From Sipunculus nudus (lineage: Eukaryota > Annelida > Sipuncula > Golfingiida > Sipunculidae): DNA of 64,000 nucleotides. The number at the start of each line of letters is the position of its first letter. Position 1 is the stretch's first letter. Under the pieces are notes generated by a model, which searched no databases, had not been told where the DNA came from, and saw only the letters and a program-made list of their open reading frames with translations. Positions 50,235-61,342 of this stretch are shown here, piece after piece. Both the position numbers and the translations under genes were made by a program. The DNA lies in contig CM049307.1 of NCBI GenBank assembly GCA_026874595.1, positions 56,625,870 through 56,689,869 of the forward strand, given 5' to 3'.

Positions 50235-50420
50235 TAACTGTGAAGAAAAACAACACTGTAAATTTACTACAGTCTGTTTCACGGGATGCGACCCGATCAT
50301 CAGGTGAATGTTGTTAGAATGAAGCTAACGGCGTGGTATAAAAAGCCGAGACTATACGAGATTATGAGATTATGCTTTGTGCGTATTTGGGGGAACATTT
50401 AATGACTGACACTGATCCTA
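50235..50420 (-). repeat. Upstream pseudo-LTR of Penelope-like element B
   Basis: This 186-bp segment matches 46695-46880 in direct orientation with no gaps. I count about nine substitutions, so roughly 95% identity. It lies immediately upstream of the 5' leader of the element and contains the hammerhead ribozyme at 50251-50313. One end overlaps by 4 bp the outer arm of a perfect 49-bp inverted repeat. Direct terminal repeats around a Penelope-like coding region are called pseudo-LTRs; they are made differently from retroviral-type LTRs. Confidence 0.88.
50251..50313 (-). ncRNA. Hammerhead ribozyme, type I, upstream pseudo-LTR
   Basis: This is the second copy of the hammerhead, with the same core, stem II, stem III and GTA triplet. 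It differs from the downstream copy by one base in inner stem I, which gives an A-C mismatch at the third pair from the cleavage site. Predicted cleavage lies between 50268 and 50267. With one ribozyme in each pseudo-LTR, a read-through transcript could in principle be cut into unit-length RNA. Confidence 0.82.
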
Positions 50421-50464
50421 GTCTGTAGGCCATAGAGCACTTTACAACGGAGGGTAACTCTACC

Positions 50465-50465
<1 letters not shown>
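50417..50465. repeat. Outer arm of perfect 49-bp inverted repeat
   Basis: This is the reverse complement of 50175-50223 with no mismatch, placed at the outermost upstream end of element B. It overlaps the pseudo-LTR end by 4 bp and is followed at once by a (TA)n tract. It looks like an inverted copy of the element's own leader, as would arise from fold-back or template switching at the end of reverse transcription. Confidence 0.9.

Positions 50466-50522
<57 letters not shown>
50466..50522. repeat. (TA)n tract at the 5' end of element B
   Basis: TA repeats begin within 3 bp of the outer inverted-repeat arm. Another TA run is at 50724-50744, beyond the SINE fragment. Confidence 0.95.
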
Positions 50523-50524
<2 letters not shown>

Positions 50525-50645
50525 AAAGGGTATAAACAGAACAGTCGGTTCACTGCTAGTGTTGTTCGAACCCACGATCTTCCGATTTCCGGTGCGGCTG
50601 CCTTAACCTCTTGGCCATGCCAGATGCCCAACCCCTATGTGTATT
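50523..50645 (-). mobile_element. tRNA-derived SINE fragment (Ser/Leu-like head)
   Basis: On the minus strand a polymerase III A-box-like TGGCCAAGAGGTTAAGGC (about 50602-50619) is followed by a B-box-like GGGTTCGAAC (50564-50573) at tRNA-like spacing. The acceptor ends do not pair and the T stem has mismatches, so it is not a working tRNA. The fragment lies between (TA)n tracts at 50468-50522 and 50724-50744, directly upstream of element B. Confidence 0.55.
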
Positions 50646-50744
50646 TGCTATACTTTTACAGGAACCAGCGAAGTGACGTGCATGCAGCAGGGAGAAATGA
50701 TTGCTTTATATGGTATGCGTCTTTATATATATATATATATATAT

Positions 50745-52089
50745 GTTTTATTGGGTTAGCTTAATTTATACTTTGAACCCCGTGTGCTTATAAGACTCCA
50801 TATCCTAGTGTTTGTGAATACACCTGCATTATGTGCCATGCTGTTCCTGATAATCAAATATTCATGATATTCATGGGCAGTCAAAGACAGGGAACTATGT
50901 TCAATTAAGGGGAAGGTTAGTTACATAGGTGACGGGTGTGGGTCCAGTGATGCTTATAATATCGCTCACCCGGTAAATACAATGCGTCAAGTGCCTGTGC
51001 CTTGCATCAGCGAGCCCCAAGCATGCTATTTTATAAAATATCATAAAGAAAATTGAACCAATCAGGCGAGTTCCCGGTGCCTGTGTTCTTGTTGATATGG
51101 CGTGTGGACAGTTTAGCAATTCAACATTCAGCACCATCAAATGCATGTTCAAAATGCATGATATTACAGGCGAGGAAGCAATCTGAAGCAAAGCATCTGC
51201 TCAACATAGATTGAGACCTCGCTCAAAGGATTATGCTTATATACCACAGCAAAACAATCCCACTGGGTCTGCTCTTTAATCCTGGTCCGTCTTAATATTC
51301 AGTCTTACCCAAACCTTACACAAGTCTTCATTAAAATATGTTCATTGGTTTCCGCTTAATTCCTCTGACGGACAAACTAAACAAGAAGCAAATTAATTGA
51401 ACAACAGACACGGGAGAAAAGATAACCTCCTAGGCAGAGGTAATAAACTTCTCAATATTTTGTGCATTGAACTGTTAGCGGGTTAATGATAAATCCATCG
51501 TAAACTTGCGATATTTTTTTTCGAGAGAATATTGGCCCGGTTTATGTCAGCTACGCTGTTCTATCTAAGAAGCAAATATCTCCTTTCCAGGTAAACACCT
51601 GTGAAATAGGTTGTTCCTTTAAATTAACAGGACTACTTTGATGTTTGTCTGCCATTGTGTAAAATGTTTTAATAATCACGGAGAAAACGTATCACATCGC
51701 CTGCAAGGTAAAGCCGGCCTTTTGAAATAGTATCTAACGCAAGATCTTATAAGTACCAGCAGAATTTTATAGCTGTTCAGTGGCTGGAGCAGCGAAAACC
51801 CAGGGGTGATTTCAATGCCAAAAACTGGCTGCTACTTTCACAGACTGATCCAGTTTTCTAATCTAGGAATTGTCTCGTAAACCCTTTCACGCAAACAGGA
51901 TGGACGTTCGGCTTTTACCGTGAAGAAAGTGCAACTTCTAAAGTTTCACGTCAGCTTTAGCCGTTTATATCATTTTGACCTTCAGACTTAACAGAAAGAA
52001 AACGTTGTCCAGTGAAGGCAGTGTGCAATGTCACGATGTAGGAAAAGTTTTTGTTCTTCCACCAGGGGTTATCACACTGCGCAGAATCG
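50745..52089. other. Gene-free stretch
   Basis: No feature supported. A 96-codon minus-strand frame at 50901-51191 is not recognised. Confidence 0.5.
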
Positions 52090-52752
52090 GACTCACAAGA
52101 GTACGACTCAGTTGGTAAGGGTTCGTGGGCTTCAAAATCTAACGGTCCACGTTGCACCGGGGCTTCTCAAATACACCAACTGGTATAAATGTAGTGAAGA
52201 GAACAATGTAGTCCGTTTAAATATGTTGGATAAGAAATGTTTTGAGGCAAATTTCATAATGTTGGGTGTTCAGAAATCGATCGGGGGGGGGGGGGCTCCA
52301 GACCCCCCAGACCCTTCCTCCACTCTTTTTGTAGCCGCAACCTTTTTCTAAGGGTTTCGAACAAATATTTCAACCCCTTCCTCGCTTTTCATGACCTTGG
52401 GACTTTTTTTTAGTATTTTTCAACAGTCCTCCTAGGTTAGTTTATGAACAAGGGCATTTACTTTTTATTCTGGTTTGTAATTTTTATTAACCAACTAAAT
52501 ATAAAAAAAAATTAAAAGTAGAAAAGGAAAGGAGTGTAGAAGAGAAATATCGACTGCCATATCAAATAACAAAACATGGTTGTTTTTGTGGCAATATGGA
52601 ATGAGTAATATTTTGTAAGCATACGAATATGAAATGTAAACTGAACATATTTCCTTGAAATGTAACACATTTAGATTTTAAAGTTTGATAGTTGAGACTG
52701 GTAGTCCAGGCTGTCCCACAATGCCTACCAGGAAGGGGTTCGTGAAGAGTAG
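52090..52752 (+). repeat. Dispersed repeat, copy 1, with an internal insert
   Basis: The outer parts match 63445-63780 in the same orientation, starting at GACTCACAAGAGTACG and ending near the GTTGAGAC...GTAGTCC block. About 320 bp at 52268-52595, starting near a 12-G run, are absent from copy 2, so they are an insertion here or a loss there. Confidence 0.7.
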
Positions 52753-55439
52753 AAAAGATATCTGGTGGAAGACTGGTCCAGCATTATCATACATAATACG
52801 AATGTTGTTAATCAGTCAGTATGAGAACAATTGTACCTCATGCCAAATTTGCATTTAAGTTAATAATGCGGTGGCCCCTTAAAATATTAACTTCCTTAGC
52901 TCAGCTGTCAGATACACTGATCACGAGGCGCAATGGTTTACACATTGAAAGCTAAAGCTGGGGCTGTTTTATTGTCCAAATAAACCGCAAGTGTAGCCGT
53001 ATCACGTGCGAAGAATTTTAATATTTTAAGTATCAGCAAGCGGATTTGCTACTACTCAGAAACTGTGAAACCAAATGTGTGATTATAAGTCTTAGAACAT
53101 TTTAGAGCATTTTAACATAACTTAATGGGCCGCCTTGTAGAAAAGGCACGGGGAAATGTCAGAAGAATCAAGTAAGACGCTTTAAATAATACTGGTGACG
53201 AAAAATCTGCTTCTATTAAAATTATCTATGGTCCTTTTAATATACCTAATGGTGTTTATGCACCTGATCTAATAATCTTTTTAAACTATGTTAGGTTTTG
53301 TTTAGCATATGGTTTATATTTTAAGTAGAAAAATGTCTTTATTACCTTGTGTGCAAGCCGGCATTTGTGAGCAGCGTCGTGGCAGCGGTTAAGTTACGTA
53401 TACGTGACAGACAGATTAACTGCACTGCGGCTGAAGTATAAAAAAAGCAGTGACCAGCCGAGCTGTGGATAGCTGCTACCTCTAGCGGCTGATCCAGCTT
53501 GCCGAGCTACCAGATGTATCGTCAATCTGTTCACACCAAATGGACGGCTGTTTAACTTAAACGGAAAGAACGTGCGATCCCTGAGGTCCCACCTAAGCTT
53601 TGGTGGTTTATAACCTCAAGGCCTTAAGAAAGTCACTAAGGAGAGCAGATATAGTGTGAGGAAGACATTTAAAAATGTCGCGTTGGAAAGTCATAACTGG
53701 AAGCACATTCTCCTAAGCAGAACAAGTTGTCATCCTCGATCCTAGGCCTGCGATATGTCATAGTGGCCCATGAATCTGGATAATAATCCCACAACCAAGT
53801 GTACGTTAAATTGGTGTATAATACTGCCCTGCTATTTGTTCATATATATCTTAAAATTTACCTACTATCAGGGCCTTTGTGGAAGGTTAGCATATTCTAA
53901 ACAAGCCATCTAGAATAAAGGTCTAGTAATACAATAAATAATAAATAAATTCACTTGGCCATGTACGAACTGCCACATGGTGATTCAGCTATTTTGTAAA
54001 TACGTGGGGAGAATATACGTTATGCAGATGTAGGGTAAATAGAGTCATATACCTTTGATATCGAAAGTGTCAGGGGCTTATGTGTATGCGACCTTGTATA
54101 AGTGCGTGTGTGTATCCGTTTATCCAAAATGTCTCATTGTTTTTCAATGCACTGTGTGGCCATTGAAGAAATACGAAACAATGATCATTTCTAGGCGGAA
54201 CGGTAAGGTGGAAATGCGAATTCGGTTCCGGATCCAGTAAAATTTGCATGTTTTATCACTGCTGTTGATAATCACTGAGCATTTTTTTTTGTTTTTACAG
54301 TACACTAATTCAAAACGTTCAACCTTCCCATTTCAGTTGTGTAGAATGATGGGCAAAAGCCATTTCCTCTAGGTTCTGTTTTGAATCAATATCACCTATC
54401 TTGCCAATGAATCTTAATGAATAAATGTGGAATGATGAGATAAAGCTCTATTATATTTGTGTATGTGGATACGATTGTCGGCGGAGATATGGACTCTGTT
54501 AGTGCTTTCTATTTCCTGGTTCAAGATAACAGGAATCAGCTTGTACCGGTAAAGTGCATGCTCGCTGAAAGAATAACATTTCGGTAATGGTAGTCTGTTT
54601 ATTGCTTACTGGCACGTCCGACATCGGTGTCGATAAAATAGGTTCTAATTTCAAATAGGTTCTACTTCTGAAAATGAAACGTTCCCATCTCTTCGGCGGG
54701 TTTCTGTTACATAAATTTCTAAAGCGCGAAACCAGGACATCATCTCCCTACGGCTCGGTTTAATCAATTTTTTTGTCGTTTTTCTTTTAACTTTCACTAA
54801 ATTACAGACTTCAATAAAGGCCGTTAGCCGATGACGCTTTTACAGGACAAAGCGACAGTTTATATGTCAGGAATTCCAAGGTATTAATGCTATAAATCAA
54901 TATTTTTATCTTCTATCCTTATCCTCTAAATAAATAAAAAATGTTGTTAATAGTAAATTGAACAGAAAAATGATAGGATGATATGATAAGTCAGGTTTCG
55001 AAAAACAGTCCAGTTGCACGATCCTTGAAAGATACGAGCTTAATCTAATATGGAAAAATGACTGAAAAAAGCACTTTTATGGTGTTTCTCAAGGATGTAC
55101 TACCAAGACTACCTTAGCAACGTTTGCAAGGGCAATAATATATCATTTAGTTAACAAGCATAAATAGTGGTATTTGTCCCCGAAATTGCTGTTTCTCTAT
55201 ATACTGTTCGAAATCATAGCTTGTTTATGTATTGTTTATATTTTATTTTTTTCGTTAGTTTATTGGAATAAACGGCATTTAACATATTTGAAAAATATAT
55301 GTTTTACGTATTGTTTATATGTATTTCAACGGTTCACAAGATTTCAAAAATATTCCGTGAGTTCGCTAGAATTAATGTGTCACATTATATACTAGGGTCG
55401 AGTCGAATACAGATGAGATCTAGACCTCTGTTCTCTGCC
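52753..55439. other. Gene-free stretch
   Basis: No feature supported in this stretch. Confidence 0.5.
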
Positions 55440-55760
55440 GATGTCCTTTCTGGGACTCTCATTGCCCTTTTCGTGTGTGCGTGTTTGTGGGTGTGATTGT
55501 TCACGACATAACTCACGCAAGCATGAACGGAAAATCATGAAATTGTCAAGGCATTTCGGGAATGGGCGGATGAGTAATCAGAGTATTCGCATTGAAATTT
55601 CCTGGAACAGCTATTGCCTCCACCAGAAGGTTATATGCGTCCCCGCTCGTGTGTGTGATGATGTGATGGTGTGTGTGTGTTTGTTCACAACATAACAATC
55701 ATGAACGGAATCACATGAAATTGTCAGGGTATATCGGGAATTTGACAATACAGAATCGAT
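55440..55760 (+). repeat. Dispersed repeat family, two tandem plus-strand copies
   Basis: Copies at about 55480-55565 and 55612-55745 each have a GT-rich stretch, then TTGTTCACRACATAAC, a CATGAACGGAA block, CATGAAATTGTCA and TATCGGGAAT or TTTCGGGAAT. They match the minus strand of 15455-15665. The second copy also has the CTCCACCAGAAGGTTAT start. Confidence 0.6.
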
Positions 55761-57377
55761 TAGATTTCGGTGTACAGTCACTTCTGCACGAATAAACCCC
55801 GGAATATGGGAAGAATACGTGAATGCGAACACGGTGTCGGGAGCATCCTACATGACGGAGGCTTACATTCCTTTGAATGCAGATTTCTAGTAAATATTTG
55901 AACAAGTGTCCAGAACAGTCATTTTTCATTTTCAGCTAGCTGGTACGAAGTGTAGGGTAGGCACTTTGGTTAACAGCGCTCTTTGATCAAATCCGCCAAA
56001 ACGGATTCAAATTAATTTCTCCAATTTTATTAAATCTAGTTATATCCATCATTAAAAATATTTGCGTTTTACCATTTTTCTTTCGAAGTAAACGTGTGAC
56101 CAAAACGGAAAGGTATTACTTCTGCTCTTCAAGGTGGGGTACCACTAGTTTATCAATGATGCATATAGCGCTGGGCGGACGGGACACACAAGCCATTCAT
56201 CGTCTAGCTCAGCCATAATTACCGTTACAGACAAACAAAGATGGGTTTGCGGGCAATAAACACCTTATCTTGAACTTCTTCCGTCTCTTGAGACTTTCTA
56301 CGAGGTAGCACATAAGAAATTTGTTCAAGGATGGCCTAGGATCAGTGGAGATCATTTGATTTACGGGAAGAGAATGCCCGGGCAGTTATCGAAATATAAG
56401 ATATTTAAATTTAAACAGTGCATCCGGTTTGACATTAATTAACCGAATGAGTCACTTCGAGAATATATTATCAAATAATGATTGCCAAAATTTAATTTAA
56501 TCTCCCGTCCAGGATATGATTATTGTAATCAATGCTTAAACTAAATGAAATTAAAGAAATATCTGCAAAGAAACATAAAGAACATACACTTCGTTCGCTT
56601 TAGATTTCATTTATATTAAATTGTCAACCATTAATGTTCATTTCGTGCAATATTCAGATACCTACCTCATACAACCTTCTGTTTTGTTGTTAAGTCACTT
56701 AATTACTTGCCTGGGTTGTCACTGAGAGTTCCATACAGTCAATGACAGTTTATCGGAAATTGAATTTCCTGTAATAAAATGGAGAGTTGGGAAACAAAAA
56801 TAAAGCCAAGTAAAACCTCCGAGGGAACATGGGACCTTATTGTAGGTGAAATTCATACTCAAATATTGTCGTTAAACAAGAATAAAGGGTAATATTTACT
56901 TCACTTAGTGACCCAGTGACGAGGTCAAGGGAAACATTAAATCTTTGTACAAAGGTCTATGACCAATATAGCGGCAAGCACACCGTGTTTATAAAGATAA
57001 TATTTACCCAGACATAAACACCTCGAATGGCTGTACAAACTCATCGACTCGTCTTTTGAAACCGTATATGAAGAGATTGATACGTTACCTCCAAGGACAC
57101 TTAAAGTGGCAAAAGGCAATGTCATTGTTTGTGCATATTTGTATCACCGCTTTAGTAAGCCGACCGTAGCCCCAGGTGTTCCCAATGGCTATCGAACACT
57201 GAAATACCAATATACGTGAATGTTTCCTCTGCGAAGATCTATAGCTGACCTCCAATTTAATTCCAGTTACTATAAGTGTGTAGTCTTGTCTGAAAGTTGA
57301 TAGGCGGTTTTATATATTAATCTGCTCTACCTTAACTGTATCGAGCACAATACTGCAAGCACTGGAACCAACCTAGG

Positions 57378-57379
<2 letters not shown>
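55761..57379. other. Gene-free stretch
   Basis: No feature supported in this stretch. Confidence 0.5.
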
Positions 57380-57423
<44 letters not shown>

Positions 57424-57613
57424 TTACCATTTATACACTCCTAACACAGCAGTAATATGCATGCTAACTTCCTATTTTATATCCCTCCAAATAACCAATG
57501 GTACATTATAGCAGATTTTCCTAGGTTTCTCCACCAGATTGTTGGCAATGGAAAATAATTTATATAAATAAGAGATATTCCGTTTAATAAAACCGACTTT
57601 GAAAGCCACAGTA

Positions 57614-57682
<69 letters not shown>
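57380..57682. repeat. Two (TA)n microsatellites
   Basis: Runs at 57380-57421 and 57617-57682. The open frame with a long YI run here is an artefact of the repeat. Confidence 0.95.
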
Positions 57683-57686
<4 letters not shown>

Positions 57687-58896
57687 CCCACTCTCATTGA
57701 TCCAACCTTCTCGAACCGGCAAACAATGCAGTTTCAAGCAGTGGTTTCGTGAACAGACTTTTAGGACGAATGTAGCGTAAATAACTGTGTAAGGAATGAA
57801 TAGCAATCATCATTGAATACGGAGATGCAGAGCGGAAAGAGTGATTTATAGCATAAAATATAAGTCTTTCAATGGATAATCCTATATTTTCATCCTGTGA
57901 TAATTAATTACGGCCATCGACAATTATATTCAAGTAAGTCACAGATTAACTGAAAGTTATAAAACTAATTGAAAATCGAGATGATTAAGAATATTACAAT
58001 TATTGATACCTAAACCAACATAATAACGAAACAATATTACAATTGCTGATTTAGAATACAAAAATAATATAATGAAACAATGATAGAGAAATGTTGAGGC
58101 AAATATAGCAAAAACTGTAAGAGGAATACATGATTACAATGACTTTGAAAAGAGAATGTTAAGAATGAAAACTGAGAAACTTAAGTATGGTTAAAATGGT
58201 CATTTATTGTTGCAATCAAAAGGTAAAGACATTGTCTAATAACCATCGTAATTAGTTCTGATTGCATTCTTATTTTGTATTCTCACAGGATTTTGTGATT
58301 AAGTTGCTTTTGTAGCATGATTAGTTTATTCATTAATCACTGGATCAATACCGATGCTTCAGTGAAAAGCAAAATTTGTAAAAGAGTAGAGATCACATTA
58401 GACGGGAATGAGGGAACATGAAACAGTATCATTAATACGCGACCTTTCTAAAACATTTAAATCGGATCTGTATGAAAGAGCTGTATGCTGTAACTTTCCC
58501 CTGATCCCTTTACCGTGACTGCTAGATTTACCGATAATGTTAAAATATTTATGTCATGAAATGTAAGATCAGTGTAATGGAAACATGTTTTACATGCAGG
58601 ACATATATTATTTAGGTAATTTCTTTGTAAGGGGCATGTTGTAAAGTTAATCAACGTCAAAATTGAAAGGTCCTGATAATACTATATGTAAATAATATAA
58701 ACCCAACCTATATCGGTATCATGTCACAATGTGGACAGGAATGAAGTTTAATATATTACCACTCTTCCGTAGTTAAAGCATGTTTGCCAGAAAATGCAGC
58801 CGTGAATTGAACAAAACACTACCAACTGTATGGCTTAAGGCACAATTAATCGCTTGAATTCCTGATGGTAAAAATACTTGCTAAATTTTCAAATAA

Positions 58897-61312
58897 CTTT
58901 ATAAAGCTGGATGCTACTGGTCAGTGACTTTTTTATATAAATAAAGGCGCAAGGCCGAAATCTTCGTTCTCAACTACATTGCATTCATTTATTAACATAC
59001 TCGCACAGTATTATGTGCAACTTTCCGAATATGCTCTAATATTATGCGCGTTTACTATTTAATGAATGGAATGCATATGGTAAACACAAGATTTCGGCAT
59101 CGTGTCACTTCATATAAACAAGACATGAAGTCACCGACAAGAAGTATTTACTGCTCATTAAAGTTAGGGGAATGTTAATGAAGATGACTGTAAATTGTTT
59201 AAGCAATTATTTGTAATAACAAGAACTTTAGCGCCTGTGGCTTAGGAGTGACAAAAGGTTATCTCTAAAAATCCTTGTATCATATTGGTTTAGAGTGTTA
59301 ACTCATCGCTGACCATTCGGTCATATATTGCAAATACGTTTATTGACCGTTTATAACGCATTGCGGATCTTACATTGGACATAATGCAGATAACCTAAAT
59401 GCAGCACAATTGTTGTCTCATAGTGTTCCAGTACCGATATGAATATCTTAACGTGACAGGCTGGTTTTCAAGCAACCCGTCACCATGCTAACGTTTTAAA
59501 ACTGACAACAAAAGGTGGCAAAACAGGTGCTATCAATTAAGTATTATTCTTGGCCACGTCCGCAGAAAACCTGAAATTTATTACATACAAGTGCATATAC
59601 ATCCCGTACATCGTAATGTCTTTGCCACCGACAGCTCAATAGACATTATCAGTGACAAGCCAAAGGGCTTTTGATGAATCAGCTAATTATATTGCATAAT
59701 CATCCAGTGACAATCCAAATAGTCCGGGAATTTGTCTTGTTGGCCGGTTGTTGATAGATTGCCCAATAGAGACTGTGTACACTGTAACGAAACCAAAAAG
59801 CACTCCGCCAACAACAGATCCAGAATATTGCCAAGTTACTGATAAAAATTTGGTCTTTAGTTTATAAGGGCAGGAAATATAAAGCCTAGAAAAATGGATA
59901 CGCTGTTCACAGACGCGATTATTTCACCACATGATTTCTGCCTGCCAGAACCAAGGCATATGTGCACATGCAGGCCATTGAGTCTGTCAGTCCGTTCGGA
60001 AATGTATTTGTTTTTCCTATTCAGAATATTTATTAAACACATGTACTCGAAACTTACCACGTTCCCGTCCTGTGCCGGAATAAATTTTTTTTTTCGCAAG
60101 GGTAAACAGTATTTAGAAAACATATCATATTGATTATTATTACATGAAACAGTTCGTTGACTGTGCCTTTGATGTTCCACTAACACTTGTCGATATTCCA
60201 TCATAACTTAATCATAACGTTTTGGATCAAATTAACTAAAAGCAAAGTAAGCCTGGTAAATGCATAACTGTACAAATATGATACGGCAGGTAAATTCTTC
60301 CCAGAGAAGTACTTCTAGAACTTATTTTGCGCGTCGGTACACGTCTATCGAACCCAATAGAATTCGAACTTCTTTTAAAAAAGCAATTTTATGAGAGACT
60401 ATATGGCAGTTTAAAGATCGGGTAAAATAAACATGCATCTGCGCCAGACGAATTGGTTGTCAACTCGGTTTGACATTTAAGAGCCCCCCCCCCCATCCCC
60501 GACCCCCAGTCGAACGGGCGAGGGTTGATCAGTTTATTCCTATTTGGGTAAAAATGTATGTTGGTAGACCTACTTAGGTCCCCAAAATATCAAATCAACA
60601 TTTTATGTTTTTTTTTCTTTTCTTAATTTTCTTTCTTCCACCATTTTCTGTTTATGTTAGATCTCCAATTTGACTAACTTTCAAAAGCGGATATTTGGGT
60701 CCAATTACTCCTAGGTCACAAACTTGCGCCTGATACTTTTTTTGTGTATTTTTGCCTTATTCTAAATTTCGCACACTCCATTGCCAAGCCCCGCTTACCG
60801 ATCAATTGCAGGAATAGGTCAAGATTGGGGGGGGGGTGAAGGAGGTGGGCTGGGTTTGGGGCTTCCGTCGATTGCTTGACGATTGCATACATCTAGTTTT
60901 TTTAAATCATTGATTAAAAGAATCATGTTTATCAGTATATAACTGAGGCGAGCTCGGGACCGGAAAAAAGTAATTAGTGGCCATGTCTCCATTTAGTTTC
61001 GTTCTCCGTTACCTTTCCATTCAAATTGTAGTGCGCGGTGCGGTATTGATGCAAGGTAGATATCAGGCTGCAGATAAACCTTGTACAGATGGCATTGCTA
61101 ATAAAATGATCTATAGTATTGTATCACACACAAAGAGTGCTTTTTTTGTAATGATCCAGTGACAGTAATGTTGTTCCCTACGTAATTAGATGGCACATAT
61201 AGAACCGCTACAGCAAATTAGTTCCTATTGTTTCCTTTGCCAATATTCATACGAGGTGTTGAATATCTAGTGATGGAGTAATTATCATATGCCTATCACT
61301 TAAATCCCAGTT
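58897..61312. repeat. Tandem segmental duplication, long copy
   Basis: Block X (58897-59795) and block Y (about 60869-61300) of this copy match X' (61343-62165) and Y' (62396-62810) in the same order and orientation. Identity by eye is moderate with many small indels. The middle 59800-60825 has no counterpart in the second copy. G-rich runs precede Y and Y' at 60827 and 62375. No recognisable protein is encoded in either copy. Confidence 0.8.
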
Positions 61313-61342
61313 GGTAGATACACTGACTTACCTTTCAGTCAC

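Larger units (their letters stand above)
46695..50465 (-). mobile_element. Penelope-like retroelement B, nearly complete but inactive
   Basis: Reading the minus strand, the order is inverted-repeat arm, upstream pseudo-LTR with a hammerhead ribozyme, second inverted-repeat arm, broken reverse transcriptase, Cys-rich linker, GIY-YIG endonuclease, 3' region and downstream pseudo-LTR with a second ribozyme. This is the known layout of Penelope-like elements with a C-terminal endonuclease. The two pseudo-LTRs are in direct orientation exactly 3540 bp apart. At least three frameshifts and one stop interrupt the coding region, so the copy cannot make a full protein. A hAT-like short element lies between the endonuclease stop and the downstream pseudo-LTR. 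The upstream end abuts a (TA)n tract and the downstream end abuts a (CA)n(TA)n tract. The clade within Penelope-like elements (Neptune/Nematis-like versus Penelope/Poseidon-like) is not resolved by eye. Confidence 0.9.

Noticed and set aside
50550-50640. Possible intact serine-type tRNA
   Set aside because: The A and B boxes are present but the acceptor and T stems do not pair, so it is a SINE head.
59857-60204. 115-codon minus-strand open frame
   Set aside because: No recognisable domain; it overlaps a 79-codon plus-strand frame and lies in a repeat-derived block.
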